64,000 nt of DNA, from contig KB911113.1 of assembly GCA_000383355.1 (NCBI GenBank), positions 59,031 through 123,030 on the forward strand, given 5' to 3'. Source of the DNA: Flavobacterium sp. SCGC AAA160-P02. GTDB taxonomy: Bacteria > Bacteroidota > Bacteroidia > Flavobacteriales > Flavobacteriaceae. Under the pieces are notes generated by a model. The model did not search any database. It was not told the DNA's origin and saw only the letters and a list, made by a program, of their open reading frames with translations. Shown piece by piece: positions 36,268 through 46,513 of this stretch; the first letter of the stretch is position 1; every line of letters starts with the position of its first letter. Both the position numbers and the translations under genes were made by a program.

Positions 36268-36350
36268 GCTCCTTTGATTTTGATTTATATAAAAAAAGAA
36301 TCCCAAATATATTGAGATTCTTTTTTAAACGTACATTAATTAAATAATTT

Positions 36351-38774
36351 CTAAGATCCGCACATTAAGCAATCATCATCTGGGCCTCCATTTTTAGAAG
36401 AATCTACCATTGCTTTAAATTCTGCAGCAGACATTGGTCCTTCATTAGACACTGGTGCTATTGGTTCTTCTTCTTTTGTGACTTCTTTCTTTTCTTTAGA
36501 AAGGGTAAACTGAATAGCATTTACCGCAGATTTAGTTCTTAGGTAATACATTCCGGTTTTTAATCCAGATTTCCAACCATAAAAATGCATGGAGGTTAAT
36601 TTGGCATAATCTGCATCTTGCATAAATAAGTTCAATGATTGAGATTGATCTATGAAATATCCTCTATGTCGTGCCATATCTATGATATCTTTCATACTCA
36701 TTTCCCAAACAGTTTTATACAAGTCTTTTAAGTCTTGTGGAATTTTGTCTATGTGTTGAATAGATCCGTTTGCACGCATAATATCTTCTTTCATATTATT
36801 ATCCCATAGTTCCATCTCTACCAAGTCTTCTAATAAGTGCTTGTTTACAACAATAAATTCTCCAGACAGTACACGTCTTGTATAAATATTAGAAGTATAC
36901 GGTTCAAATGCTTCATTGTTTCCAAGAATTTGAGAAGTAGATGCTGTTGGCATTGGAGCTACTAATAACGAATTTCTAACACCGTGCTTGATAACATTTT
37001 TACGTAATTTTTTCCAATCCCAATTACCGCTTAAATCTTCATCGTTAATTCCCCACATATTGTATTGGAATTCTCCTTCAGACATGGGTGATCCTTTAAA
37101 TGTTGAATACGGTTCTTTTGCTTTTGCTATTTCCATAGAAGATTGAACAGAGGCAAAATACAAGGTTTCAAAAATATCTTTATTTAATTTTTTAGCCGCA
37201 TCGGAGGTAAATGGTAAGCGTAACATAATAAATGCATCTGCCAAACCTTGAACTCCTAAACCTACCGGTCTATGTCTAAAATTAGAGTTTTCTGCTTCTT
37301 TTACTGGGTAGTAATTTCTATCAATAACCGTGTCTAAGTTTCTGATGACTTTTTTGGTTACGTCATATAGTTTTTTATGATTGAAAAACTTTTCTCCAGC
37401 TTCGTTTTCAGTAACAAACATTGGTAAGGCAATAGATGCTAAGTTACATACAGCTACTTCATCGTTGGCAGTATATTCCATAATTTCTGTACACAAGTTA
37501 GACGAACGAATGGTTCCTAAATTCTTGTGATTGGTTTTACGGTTTACAGCATCTTTATAGAGCATATAAGGTGTTCCTGTCTCTATCTGGGATTCTAATA
37601 TTTTCTCCCAAAGCTCTCTCGCTTTGATTGTTTTTCTTCCTTTTCCTACTTTTTCGTAGCCTTCGTATAATTTTTCAAATTCATCTCCGTAGGTGTCAAA
37701 TAAATGAGGACATTCATTTGGGCACATTAATGTCCATTGGCCATCTTCTTGCACTCTTTTCATAAATAAATCTGGCATCCACATGGCATAAAATAAATCT
37801 CTTGCTCTCATTTCTTCTTTCCCGTGATTCTTTTTCAAGTCTAGAAATTCAAAAATATCTGCATGCCAAGGTTCTATATACATGGCAAAAGATCCTTTAC
37901 GTTTTCCTCCTCCTTGGTCTACGTAACGGGCCGTATCATTAAATACCTTTAGCATTGGTACAATTCCGTTAGAAGTTCCGTTAGTTCCTCTTATATAGGA
38001 TCCTGTAGCACGTACGTTATGAATAGACAAGCCAATACCTCCAGCTGATTGTGAAATTTTAGCAGTTTGTTTTAATGTATCGTAGATTCCATCAATACTA
38101 TCGTCTTGCATTTGTAATAAAAAACATGAAGACATTTGTGGTTTTGGCGTACCAGCATTGAATAAAGTAGGTGTAGCATGTGTAAAAAACTTCTTACTCA
38201 TTAATTCATAAGTAGCAATAGCTTCATCTATATCATTTAAATGAATTCCAATAGATACCCGCATGAGCATGTGTTGAGGTCTTTCTACGATAATTCCGTT
38301 TAACTTTAATAAATAAGAACGTTCTAGTGTTTTAAACCCAAAAAAGTCATAATTAAAATCTCTACTGTAAATAATGGTAGAGTCTAGCTTTTCTGCATTG
38401 TCTGTAATAATTTTATACACTTCATCAGATAATAACGGTGCTTTTTTACCTGTTCTTGGATTTACATATTCGTATAAATCCAGCATGGTTTCTGAGAACG
38501 ATTTTTTAGTGTTTTTATGTAGGTTAGATACGGCAATTCTTGCAGCTAGTTTTGCGTAATCTGGGTGAGCGGTGGTCATTGTAGCGGCAATTTCTGCTGC
38601 TAGACTGTCTAATTCTGGTGTAGTAACTCCGTCATATAACCCTTCAATTACACGCATTGCTACCTTTACTGGATCAACAATTTTGTTAAGCCCATAACAC
38701 ATTTTCTTTACTCTTGCCGTGATTTTATCGAACATCACTGGCTCTTTTTTGCCGTCTCTTTTTACTACATACAT
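36351..38774 (-). CDS. nrdA: Ribonucleoside-diphosphate reductase, alpha subunit (class I)
   Basis: An 807-residue large subunit that reduces NDPs to dNDPs. It opens with an ATP-cone regulatory domain (about 1-90; [16 protein letters not shown]). The catalytic barrel carries the active-site [10 protein letters not shown] loop and [15 protein letters not shown]. The C-terminal Cys pair needed for re-reduction by thioredoxin is Cys802-x-x-Cys805. The gene follows nrdB with a 103-base gap on the same strand, and dgt follows. Confidence 0.95.
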   Translation of the reverse strand: MYVVKRDGKKEPVMFDKITARVKKMCYGLNKIVDPVKVAMRVIEGLYDGVTTPELDSLAAEIAATMTTAHPDYAKLAARIAVSNLHKNTKKSFSETMLDLYEYVNPRTGKKAPLLSDEVYKIITDNAEKLDSTIIYSRDFNYDFFGFKTLERSYLLKLNGIIVERPQHMLMRVSIGIHLNDIDEAIATYELMSKKFFTHATPTLFNAGTPKPQMSSCFLLQMQDDSIDGIYDTLKQTAKISQSAGGIGLSIHNVRATGSYIRGTNGTSNGIVPMLKVFNDTARYVDQGGGKRKGSFAMYIEPWHADIFEFLDLKKNHGKEEMRARDLFYAMWMPDLFMKRVQEDGQWTLMCPNECPHLFDTYGDEFEKLYEGYEKVGKGRKTIKARELWEKILESQIETGTPYMLYKDAVNRKTNHKNLGTIRSSNLCTEIMEYTANDEVAVCNLASIALPMFVTENEAGEKFFNHKKLYDVTKKVIRNLDTVIDRNYYPVKEAENSNFRHRPVGLGVQGLADAFIMLRLPFTSDAAKKLNKDIFETLYFASVQSSMEIAKAKEPYSTFKGSPMSEGEFQYNMWGINDEDLSGNWDWKKLRKNVIKHGVRNSLLVAPMPTASTSQILGNNEAFEPYTSNIYTRRVLSGEFIVVNKHLLEDLVEMELWDNNMKEDIMRANGSIQHIDKIPQDLKDLYKTVWEMSMKDIIDMARHRGYFIDQSQSLNLFMQDADYAKLTSMHFYGWKSGLKTGMYYLRTKSAVNAIQFTLSKEKKEVTKEEEPIAPVSNEGPMSAAEFKAMVDSSKNGGPDDDCLMCGS

Positions 38775-38877
38775 GCTGCTATTGTTTTTTAATTAGTTGC
38801 CAACCGCAAAAGCGGTTATATTATTTATTGGTTTTTCTCCCTGATAAAAAATCAAGGCCTCTTTTTAGAATAGACTT

Positions 38878-39849
38878 CTAAAAATCTGCATCAAAACTGA
38901 TGCTTCCAGTCCCTCCAGATTTTACTCCGGCTTTTTGATATTCTGATACTCTTTTTTCGAAGAAATTAGTTTTTCCTTCTAAAGAAATCATTTCCATAAA
39001 ATCAAAGGGGTTTGTTGAGTTGTATTCATGTTCACAATTAAACTCACCTAATAATCTGTCGGTTACAAATTCTAGGTATTGCGTCATTAACTTTGCATTC
39101 ATTCCAATTAAACTTACTGGTAATGATTCTGTAACAAATTCTCTTTCTATGTTTAATGCGTCTACGATAATTTCTCTAATACGATCTTTAGGTACTTTGT
39201 TGATGATATGATTATTGTGAAGATGAACTGCATAATCACAATGCATTCCTTCATCTCTTGAAATTAGTTCATTAGAAAACGTAAGTCCTGGTAATAATCC
39301 TCTTTTCTTTAACCAGAAAATAGAACAAAATGCTCCTGAAAAGAAAATTCCTTCCACAGCTGCAAAAGCTATTAGTCTTTCTGCAAAAGAATCAGATTCT
39401 ATCCATTTTAAAGCCCAATCTGCTTTCTTTTTAATAGCAGGGAAAGTTTCTATTGCATTAAATAATTTGTCTTTCTCTTCATCGTTTTTAACATAGGTAT
39501 CAATTAATAAAGAATAGGTTTCTGAGTGCACATTCTCCATCATAATTTGAAATCCATAAAAGAATTTAGCCTCTGAGTATTGTACTTCATTTACGAAATT
39601 TTCAGCTAGGTTTTCGTTTACTATTCCATCTGAAGCTGCAAAAAATGCTAAAATGTGTTTGATAAAATAACGTTCCTCTTCTGAAAGTTTATTTTTCCAA
39701 TCTAAAACATCTTCTGACAAGTCAATTTCTTCTGCCGTCCAGATACAGGCTTGTTGTTTTTTGTACCAATCCCACAAATCATCGTGCTGAATTGGAAATA
39801 TCACAAATCTATTATCGTTTGGCTGTAAAATTGGTTCTTGTGTGAGCAT
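38878..39849 (-). CDS. nrdB: Ribonucleoside-diphosphate reductase, beta subunit (class I)
   Basis: A 323-residue ferritin-like subunit that carries the metal cofactor and radical. The ligand pattern is complete: Asp74, Glu105 and His108, then later [13 protein letters not shown] and [13 protein letters not shown]. The radical Tyr is kept as Tyr112 in ExxHSETY, as in class Ia enzymes, so it is not a class Ic form lacking the Tyr. The upstream region holds two DnaA-box-like sites (see 39870-39947). Confidence 0.94.
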   Translation of the reverse strand: MLTQEPILQPNDNRFVIFPIQHDDLWDWYKKQQACIWTAEEIDLSEDVLDWKNKLSEEERYFIKHILAFFAASDGIVNENLAENFVNEVQYSEAKFFYGFQIMMENVHSETYSLLIDTYVKNDEEKDKLFNAIETFPAIKKKADWALKWIESDSFAERLIAFAAVEGIFFSGAFCSIFWLKKRGLLPGLTFSNELISRDEGMHCDYAVHLHNNHIINKVPKDRIREIIVDALNIEREFVTESLPVSLIGMNAKLMTQYLEFVTDRLLGEFNCEHEYNSTNPFDFMEMISLEGKTNFFEKRVSEYQKAGVKSGGTGSISFDADF

Positions 39850-40326
39850 TATTTTTTTGTTTTCTTTATTGTGGAAAAATTCTTCTTATGCTGGGGTTAA
39901 CAAAGATTGAAAAAAAAGGAACAAATACAAAGTGGTACTTATTCACAAAACCCACTAAGTTTTTAACAAAACAGAAATTTACTAAAGAAAACTCTTTTCC
40001 TTATTTTTTGTCAACACGCTCACCTTTAGCTAATTAAATTGTTGTTTTTTTGCCAAGCCCTGTTCTCACTGGTATTCTTAAAACAAGCGTTTTTTAAAAA
40101 AAATAATTTTATAATGGTTTTTTAAAAAGATTTTTTTATGTAAGTTTTTCAATTATTATTTTTCATAAGCTACACCTCTTAAATGACACTAATTTATTGA
40201 GGATTGTCTTCCTAAATGACTACTTATGATGATAAAAAATTAAAAAACAATTGAAGGCTTACTAATGTTATCAGAAAAACCTTATCATTAAAAAAAATAC
40301 TCATTATCTGTATTTTTTATATTGTT
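39850..40326. other. 477-base gap without a gene, upstream of nrdB
   Basis: No credible frame was seen on either strand. Besides the two DnaA-like sites near nrdB there are AT-rich runs and a direct repeat of TAAATGAC (40180 and 40213). A weak hairpin at 40293-40317 (AAAAATAC with GTATTTTT) could end the lipoprotein transcript. No TAnnTTTG box for nrdB was found. Confidence 0.6.
39870..39947. promoter_or_regulatory. Two DnaA-box-like sites upstream of nrdB
   Basis: TTTTCCACA (minus strand, 39870-39878) and TTATTCACA (plus strand, 39939-39947) both fit TTWTNCACA. They lie 21 and 90 bases before the nrdB ATG. DnaA control of nrd genes is established in E. coli; here it is an inference. Confidence 0.4.
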
Positions 40327-40833
40327 TTAGAACGCTGCTGTTAATTGCATTGAAAATTCTAAATCAAAATTCACATCTCCTTCATCAGAAATAGCCATTC
40401 CTGATAGCTGAATAGTTACCGAACTGTTATTTAAAAATATCGTTTCTAATTGATCTAATACCGCTGTGTCAGTAATTTCAAATACAGAACCATTTAGAGC
40501 TTCTTGTGCAATATTTATATTTGAAATAACCGCAACGGTTGTTGCGTTTATTTCTATAGTTGCCGAAGTAATCACAGCATTTTCATTACCTGTTACATTT
40601 GCAAACGTATAACTTAAGCTGTCTATGGTAATGTCATTAATACTATTAAAATTAGAAACTAATTGATTTAAATCTCCTTCAATTACTTCATTAAAATTTA
40701 TAGCAGTGCCGTTTGTTTCAAGAATTGTAACTGATGCAGATTCATTAATATTAGTAGTGGTAGTAACTTCAATTGAGTCTTCACAAGAAGAGATTAGAAG
40801 TAAGGTTAACAAGAGGGGAAATAATTTTTTCAT
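40327..40833 (-). CDS. Lipoprotein of unknown function
   Basis: A 168-residue protein with a lipoprotein signal (LLISSC, then EDS). The mature part is a Thr/Ile/Asn-rich beta-type sequence with no known catalytic motif (EVTTTTNINESASV, ITSATIEINATTV). The long gap after it and the 40 bases to the DUF3109 gene upstream leave it possibly co-transcribed with the latter. Confidence 0.7.
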   Translation of the reverse strand: MKKLFPLLLTLLLISSCEDSIEVTTTTNINESASVTILETNGTAINFNEVIEGDLNQLVSNFNSINDITIDSLSYTFANVTGNENAVITSATIEINATTVAVISNINIAQEALNGSVFEITDTAVLDQLETIFLNNSSVTIQLSGMAISDEGDVNFDLEFSMQLTAAF

Positions 40834-40873
40834 TTGATGTATTTATTTAATGTTGAGTTTTGAATGTACTTAT

Positions 40874-41449
40874 TTATTTTCGTAATAGATGTTCTTGAGC
40901 CACTTTTTCTAATTCTGAATACCAGTGCTCTCCAAACTTTCTAATTAATGCTTCTTTTACAAACTTGTAAACAGGAACTTTTAATTCCTTTCCAAGAGAG
41001 CATGCATCGCTACAAATATCCCAGCTATGATAATTTACTGCGGAGAATTCGCTATAATCTTTTACTCTTACAGGATATAAATGACAAGAAATTGGCTTTT
41101 TAAAAGTTACAATTCCTTTATTATAAGCTTCTTCAATACCACAAAGTGCTGTTTTATTTTCATTAAAAATAAGGTATGCACATTCAGAATTATTTACTAA
41201 TGGTGTTTCTAATTCTCCCAAATCAGTAACAATAGAAGTTCCCTGGTTTTCAATCGCTAAAATTCCTTCCCTTCTTAAAAAAGGTTTTAATGTTGGATAT
41301 ATCTCTTTTAAAATAAGTACCTCTTCTTTTTCAAGAGGTGCTCCAGCAACTCCTGAAACACAACACTCTCCTTTGCATTGAGAAAGGTTACATACGAAAT
41401 CTTTCTCTATAAGGTCTTCTGATACAATGGTTTTTCCTAATTGAAACAT
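40874..41449 (-). CDS. DUF3109 family Cys-rich protein
   Basis: A 191-residue cytoplasmic protein with a Cys cluster starting FVCNLSQCKGECCVSG, with further Cys in ECAYLIF, CGIEEAY, SCHLYPVR and ICSDACSLG. The pattern resembles YkgJ-type proteins that bind a zinc or iron-sulfur cluster. Function is unknown. It is divergent from marC and its -7 box abuts the start codon. Confidence 0.8.
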   Translation of the reverse strand: MFQLGKTIVSEDLIEKDFVCNLSQCKGECCVSGVAGAPLEKEEVLILKEIYPTLKPFLRREGILAIENQGTSIVTDLGELETPLVNNSECAYLIFNENKTALCGIEEAYNKGIVTFKKPISCHLYPVRVKDYSEFSAVNYHSWDICSDACSLGKELKVPVYKFVKEALIRKFGEHWYSELEKVAQEHLLRK

Positions 41450-41453
41450 TTTG

Positions 41454-41461
41454 CAAAAATA
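41454..41461 (-). promoter_or_regulatory. -7 box of the DUF3109 gene, almost on the start codon
   Basis: TATTTTTG on the minus strand, then four bases, then the ATG at 41449. A leaderless message is likely. Confidence 0.5.
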
Positions 41462-41507
41462 GTATAAAATAATTTCTGTTTTTTATATTTTGATTCGCTT
41501 AGTTTTA

Positions 41508-41515
41508 TAATTTTG
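41508..41515 (+). promoter_or_regulatory. -7 box of the marC-like gene
   Basis: TAATTTTG fits TAnnTTTG, 19 bases before the ATG at 41535. It is divergent from the promoter at 41454. Confidence 0.5.
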
Positions 41516-41534
41516 CAATTTAAAATGAATAAAA

Positions 41535-42116
41535 ATGAATTTTAACTTTAAAGAAATATTTACTGCATTTATGGTGTTATTTGCGGTAATAGATATTGTT
41601 GGTAACATTCCAATTATTATAGATTTACGAAAAAAAGTAGGTCATATTCAATCTGAAAAAGCATCACTAATTGCTGGTGTAATTATGATTGTCTTTCTTT
41701 TTTTAGGACAAAGCTTACTACAACTTATAGGAATTGACGTGTATTCTTTTGCTGTGGCTGGATCGTTTATTTTGTTTTTTATTGCTTTAGAAATGATTTT
41801 AGGCATTACACTATATAAAGATGATGAAGATGCAGGAACAATAACCGCAACTGTATTTCCATTAGCTTTTCCTCTAATTGCTGGACCTGGAAGCTTAACA
41901 ACCCTACTTTCATTAAGAGCAGAGTTTCAGATAGAAAATATTATTGTAGCTGTGTTGTGTAATGTTATTGTAATCTACATAGTATTAAAAACCTCCCCAA
42001 AAATAGAGCGAATTATAGGTGCTAATGGTATTAAAATTATTAGAAAAATATTTGGCGTTATTTTATTAGCCATTGCTGTAAAATTATTTGCTGCTAATAT
42101 ACAGGCACTATTTTAA
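41535..42116 (+). CDS. MarC family integral membrane protein
   Basis: A 193-residue inner-membrane protein with about six helices. The family signatures are visible: DIVGNIPIIIDLRK near 20 and FPLAFPLIAGPGSLTTLL near 110. Transport substrate is unknown. An ATG at 41524 gives only a six-residue out-of-frame peptide, so the start is 41535. The next gene begins on the last base of its stop codon (TAATG). Confidence 0.85.
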   Translation: MNFNFKEIFTAFMVLFAVIDIVGNIPIIIDLRKKVGHIQSEKASLIAGVIMIVFLFLGQSLLQLIGIDVYSFAVAGSFILFFIALEMILGITLYKDDEDAGTITATVFPLAFPLIAGPGSLTTLLSLRAEFQIENIIVAVLCNVIVIYIVLKTSPKIERIIGANGIKIIRKIFGVILLAIAVKLFAANIQALF

Positions 42117-42721
42117 TGGTTTTTGATGTTTTAATTATTGGCGGTGGTGTTGCTGGTATGCAATGTGCATTAGTTATTGGGTCTGGTCTCAAAAAGCCTT
42201 TTGCCATCGATAAAAAAGTTGGCATTATAATGCATCAAAGAAGTTCTCATTTACAGAATGCATTATTTAATAATGTATTAGGCTTGCCCGCTGGCACTCT
42301 TGGAGCAGATGTATTAACACAAGGAAAAAAACAATTAGCTAAAAATTATTCTGATGTCTCACAAATTGAACATGAAAAAGTAATTTCGATTTCAGAGCAT
42401 ACTGGTTTTTATAGTATAAAAACAACCAAAAATAAGTACAAGACTACCATTGTTGTTTTAGCTTTAAATTATGCAAAACCTTTTTTAATTAAAGGGCTAG
42501 AAAATTACATAGAACCTCATCAAAGAGCAAAGGCCGTTAAAGACCGAATTCAATTAAAAAATGATGGTTATTTAGTCACAAAAGGGCTCTATGTTTGTGG
42601 AACTTTGTCTGGCTGTAGAAGCCAGTTTACTATTGCCGCAGGAAGTGGTGCCACCGTAGCCACTGATATCTTAACCCTCTGGAATAACGGAGAACATAGC
42701 CAAGTTCATGATAAAATCTAA
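42116..42721 (+). CDS. Short FAD-binding oxidoreductase-like protein
   Basis: This 201-residue protein has a Rossmann FAD motif at the N-terminus (VLIIGGGVAGMQCAL). It ends like a thioredoxin-reductase-type flavoprotein (GLYVCGTLSGCRSQFTIAAGSGATVATDIL). It lacks the NAD(P)H-binding domain and the redox CxxC of thioredoxin reductase, so it is about two-thirds of the usual length. It may be a real short family or a partner for another reductase. Translation is coupled to marC by one-base overlap. Its end overlaps the convergent gene by four bases. Confidence 0.75.
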   Translation: MVFDVLIIGGGVAGMQCALVIGSGLKKPFAIDKKVGIIMHQRSSHLQNALFNNVLGLPAGTLGADVLTQGKKQLAKNYSDVSQIEHEKVISISEHTGFYSIKTTKNKYKTTIVVLALNYAKPFLIKGLENYIEPHQRAKAVKDRIQLKNDGYLVTKGLYVCGTLSGCRSQFTIAAGSGATVATDILTLWNNGEHSQVHDKI

Positions 42722-42990
42722 CGCAATTTTTTTTCAATCTTTCCTAAGAAATTAAGAATTAGAATTGCCAAACCGACTAAAATTTCTATTGAAAAAATCC
42801 AACTAAAGGCTTCTTTTTCTAATAGGTTTATTACACCGCTAAACAAAAAAAAAGCCCCATATAAGTACCAGAATAGTTTTCGATAAGATGATTTTTTAGC
42901 CTCAGAAATCTTGGTCATTTTCATGGAAACAACATGTATTATTCCTACAACTAAAAAAGTACATACTAAGATTAAAAATCCTTTTTCCAT
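42718..42990 (-). CDS. Small membrane protein, 90 aa
   Basis: A 90-residue protein with three hydrophobic segments (about 4-20, 37-53 and 62-82) and a basic C-terminus (IEKKLR). No family is recognised. It lies 34 bases downstream of glmS on the same strand, and so is probably in the glmS transcript. Confidence 0.7.
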   Translation of the reverse strand: MEKGFLILVCTFLVVGIIHVVSMKMTKISEAKKSSYRKLFWYLYGAFFLFSGVINLLEKEAFSWIFSIEILVGLAILILNFLGKIEKKLR

Positions 42991-43024
42991 GAAAATAACA
43001 ATCTTTTTTATGAAATTAAAAAAA

Positions 43025-44881
43025 TTACTCTACTGTAACAGATTTTGCTAAATTTCTTGGTTGATCTACGTTTTTATCTAACATTACTGCAATATGATAT
43101 GACAATAGTTGAAAAGGAATGGTTGTTAACAAAGGAGTTAATGCTTCTTCTGTTTCTGGTATTTCTATCACATGATCTGCAATTTCTTTTACTATGACGT
43201 CTCCTTCAGTAACTATGGCAATAATTTTACCACTTCTAGATTTAATTTCTTGAATATTACTCACTACTTTTTCATAATGCCCTTTATTGGTGGCAATTAC
43301 AAAAAGAGGCATGTTCTCATCAATTAAAGCAATAGGGCCATGTTTCATTTCTGCGGCAGGATAGCCCTCTGCATGAATATATGATATTTCTTTGAGTTTT
43401 AAAGCGCCTTCTAATGCTACAGGAAAGTTGAACCCTCTTCCTAGATATAAACAGTTTTTTGCATCTTTATAAATACTGGCTATTTCTTTAACCTTACTGT
43501 CTAGTTCTAGTAATTTTTGAACCTTAGAAGGAATTAGTTGCATTTTTTGTAGGTAACCGTGAAATTCTGAAGTTGAAAGTGTTCCTTTAGCTTTTGCTAA
43601 TTTTAATGCTATTAATGACAAGACCGTTATTTGAGTTGTAAACGCCTTGGTAGATGCAACTCCAATTTCTGGCCCTGCATGCGTATAGGCTCCAGCATGT
43701 GTTTCTCTGGCAATAGAAGAACCTACCACATTACACACTCCAAAAACAAATGCTCCTTTAGATTTTGCTAGCTTTATGGCAGCCAAGGTATCAGCAGTTT
43801 CTCCAGATTGAGAAATAGCAATTACAATATCTTTAGGAGTTATAATTGGATTTCTATATCTAAATTCAGAGGCATATTCTACCTCAACAGGTATTCTAGC
43901 CATGTCTTCAATAAGATATTCTCCAACCAACCCTGCATGCCAAGAGGTGCCACAGGCTACAATAATAATACGTTCTGCATTTAAAAACCTTTGAAGGTTA
44001 TCATCTACACCAGCCATTCGTATAATTCCTTCATCTGCCAACATTCTCCCTCTATAGGTATCTGTAATAGCTTTTGGTTGTTCGTGAATTTCTTTGATCA
44101 TAAAATGATCATACCCACCTTTTTCTATTTGTTCTAGACTTAATTTAAGTTCTTGGATAATTGCATCTACAGATGAATCATCCATTATTTTTCTTACTCG
44201 GATATCTCTTCCTAACTTAATAATAGCCATCTCTTCATCTTCTAAATACACAACATTTTTTGTATACTCTATAAAAGGTGAAGCGTCTGAAGCTATAAAA
44301 AACTCTTCATTATTCTTCCCTACACCAATTGCTATAGGGCTTCCTAATCTTGCAACAATAATTTCATTTGGCTTGTCTTTATCAAAAACAGCAATCGCAT
44401 AGGCACCAGTTACCTGAGTAAGGGCAATTTGAACGGCCTTCCCTAATTTACAATTTTCTTGTTTTTTTACTTCTTCAATTAAGTTTACAAGAACCTCTGT
44501 GTCTGTATCACTTTGAAAAGTATATCCTCTAGATGTTAATTCTTTTCTTAGGGTGTCATAATTTTCTATGATTCCGTTATGCACTATCACTAAATCTCCT
44601 GATTGAGATGCGTGTGGATGAGAATTAACATCATTAGGGACTCCATGTGTAGCCCATCTTGTGTGGCCAATTCCTATGGTTCCTTCTTTTCTTTTTGGAT
44701 TGTTCTCTATTATTTCTTCTAAAGCAGATACTTTTCCCTTTGTTTTAGAAAGGTTCATCTCTGTTCCGTCATACATCATAATACCAGCACTATCATAACC
44801 TCTATACTCTAGCCTTTTTAAGCCATTTATAATGATTGGATATGCTTCTTTGTGACCTATGTAACCTGTAATTCCACACAT
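43025..44881 (-). CDS. glmS: Glutamine-fructose-6-phosphate aminotransferase (isomerizing)
   Basis: A 618-residue enzyme that makes glucosamine-6-phosphate for peptidoglycan and lipid A. The N-terminal glutaminase begins MCGITGYIG with nucleophile Cys2 and includes GIGHTRWATHG. Two sugar-isomerase domains follow (CGTSWHAGLVGEYLIE, QSGETADTLAA, EIGVASTKAFTTQ) and it ends DQPRNLAKSVTVE, complete. It lies downstream of the DUF4270 gene after 26 bases. Confidence 0.95.
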   Translation of the reverse strand: MCGITGYIGHKEAYPIIINGLKRLEYRGYDSAGIMMYDGTEMNLSKTKGKVSALEEIIENNPKRKEGTIGIGHTRWATHGVPNDVNSHPHASQSGDLVIVHNGIIENYDTLRKELTSRGYTFQSDTDTEVLVNLIEEVKKQENCKLGKAVQIALTQVTGAYAIAVFDKDKPNEIIVARLGSPIAIGVGKNNEEFFIASDASPFIEYTKNVVYLEDEEMAIIKLGRDIRVRKIMDDSSVDAIIQELKLSLEQIEKGGYDHFMIKEIHEQPKAITDTYRGRMLADEGIIRMAGVDDNLQRFLNAERIIIVACGTSWHAGLVGEYLIEDMARIPVEVEYASEFRYRNPIITPKDIVIAISQSGETADTLAAIKLAKSKGAFVFGVCNVVGSSIARETHAGAYTHAGPEIGVASTKAFTTQITVLSLIALKLAKAKGTLSTSEFHGYLQKMQLIPSKVQKLLELDSKVKEIASIYKDAKNCLYLGRGFNFPVALEGALKLKEISYIHAEGYPAAEMKHGPIALIDENMPLFVIATNKGHYEKVVSNIQEIKSRSGKIIAIVTEGDVIVKEIADHVIEIPETEEALTPLLTTIPFQLLSYHIAVMLDKNVDQPRNLAKSVTVE

Positions 44882-44907
44882 AAAAATTCTTTTTCAATTT
44901 AATTTTT

Positions 44908-46500
44908 TTAGTTTTCTTCTGTCTTGAGCGTATATGATATTTTTAATCTAGCTTTTCTAGAAGCGTCTTGAGTATTGTGATTTAGCAACATAATTGCTTT
45001 TGGATTCCAATTATAATTTCTAACTACAGTATCTACAGCTGAAGCAGGAAGGTCTGTTGGATTAAAAGCTTTTACACCAAGCGAAGGTAAATCACTTGTA
45101 GTGCCAGAGAGCAGTTCTGAAATATAGTCTGTTATTTTAAATGTATAACTATCTGGTCTATTAAGATTATCTAACTCTAAAGAGCCTCCTACCTCGTTTA
45201 CTCCTTCTGTAATATAATCTAGAATTTGATTTGGGGTTTGTATGCCAGCACTATTTAAACCATCTTTATATATGAATAACTGATATGGAGTAGCAGTTGT
45301 ATCTGTTTCAACTAGGTCTTGATCTATATACAAGGTAACACTTGCATCATTTATCAACCAGTTTTTTGTTCTCAATTCTTCTAATTTATCTGGTATTCCG
45401 TTTAGATCATTGTCATCCCCTAAAATTTTTAACTGAGCTACTGATCCTGCAGTTCCTTGAATTGGAACATTGTTAAACCCTGGTGTTTGACCTGGAGTCA
45501 TTTTATACACGTTATTTCTTATTCCAGACAATAAAAAAGTATCTGTCTTTTTTATGGTATCAATAACAACGGTACCTCCTTCAACTAATACTGTATTTGT
45601 ATAATAAATATCTATTAAAGGCTGAAGAGTATTGCTATTAAAGCTTAAAGACATTAAAGAACCATTGTCTCCTTCTGCTTGTATTTTTATTCCTCTAAAA
45701 TAATTATTGAATGCGTCTTGAGAAGCAAAGTTTGGAGTGTCGTACTGGTCAAAAAGAAGTTCTTTTATCAAATCTTCTTTTAGAGGAATGCTTATAGAAG
45801 GGCTTGAATTTGGATATCGGATTGTATCTGTGTCATATACCAAACCTGTACTTAGTTTTCTGGTAACAAAATGAGCGGTATCTGATCTATTGGGTGTAAA
45901 CTGAATATTTTCAATGAGATTTAGTTTTTCTGGAGCAACCTCATAAAGATGATCTGAAAAATAGGTATTAAGTACAGAGGGTGTTGTTGGGTTTAAGTTG
46001 CTTAAATAGGTTTCTATTCTAAATATGTTTAGGGTAAAGGGTTGCGTTTGATTTCCAATAATTGAATCTAATATAAATTCTGAACCAAGAGTTGTAGTAC
46101 TTAGCAAAGAGGCATTGTACGGGATCCTTAACAATACTGTGTCTATTAAAGTAACAACGGTAGTATCTGATCCGTATTCATTAGCTACTTGAGTTAAGTT
46201 AACAGGAATATTTAGCTGAGAAATAATAGATGCTTCTATTTTCTTATAATTATTATTGTTGTAAACACCTAATAAATATTGCCCCAAAACTCCGCCAATA
46301 GCCAATCCGTCTGCTTGAACATTTTCTATGTTTTTAGCTGTAACCTCTATTTCAAAAATGGTGTCATTTGTTGTAAACTCACCATTATTAACTATTGATG
46401 TTCCTATGTCTGTAAAATCTTCTTCACAAGAAATCATCGACCCAAAAAGAAACACTGTAACTGCAACATATACTGTTGCTTTTATATATTTTCTTAACAT
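44908..46500 (-). CDS. DUF4270 family lipoprotein
   Basis: A 530-residue lipoprotein (FGSMISC, then EEDFTDIG), the standard opening of DUF4270. The mature part is beta-rich and has a conserved C-terminal region with ITDYISELLSG. Function is unknown; it is widespread in Bacteroidota. The ATG at 46500 is preferred to a GTG at 46506, which adds two residues. It lies 13 bases after the glycogen-synthase-like gene and 26 before glmS. Confidence 0.85.
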   Translation of the reverse strand: MLRKYIKATVYVAVTVFLFGSMISCEEDFTDIGTSIVNNGEFTTNDTIFEIEVTAKNIENVQADGLAIGGVLGQYLLGVYNNNNYKKIEASIISQLNIPVNLTQVANEYGSDTTVVTLIDTVLLRIPYNASLLSTTTLGSEFILDSIIGNQTQPFTLNIFRIETYLSNLNPTTPSVLNTYFSDHLYEVAPEKLNLIENIQFTPNRSDTAHFVTRKLSTGLVYDTDTIRYPNSSPSISIPLKEDLIKELLFDQYDTPNFASQDAFNNYFRGIKIQAEGDNGSLMSLSFNSNTLQPLIDIYYTNTVLVEGGTVVIDTIKKTDTFLLSGIRNNVYKMTPGQTPGFNNVPIQGTAGSVAQLKILGDDNDLNGIPDKLEELRTKNWLINDASVTLYIDQDLVETDTTATPYQLFIYKDGLNSAGIQTPNQILDYITEGVNEVGGSLELDNLNRPDSYTFKITDYISELLSGTTSDLPSLGVKAFNPTDLPASAVDTVVRNYNWNPKAIMLLNHNTQDASRKARLKISYTLKTEEN

Positions 46501-46513
46501 AACCACCCTAAGT

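Noticed and set aside
39850..40326. Chromosomal replication origin, from the two DnaA-like boxes
   Set aside because: Only two boxes, no dnaA or other origin-linked gene nearby, and no further box found in the gap.
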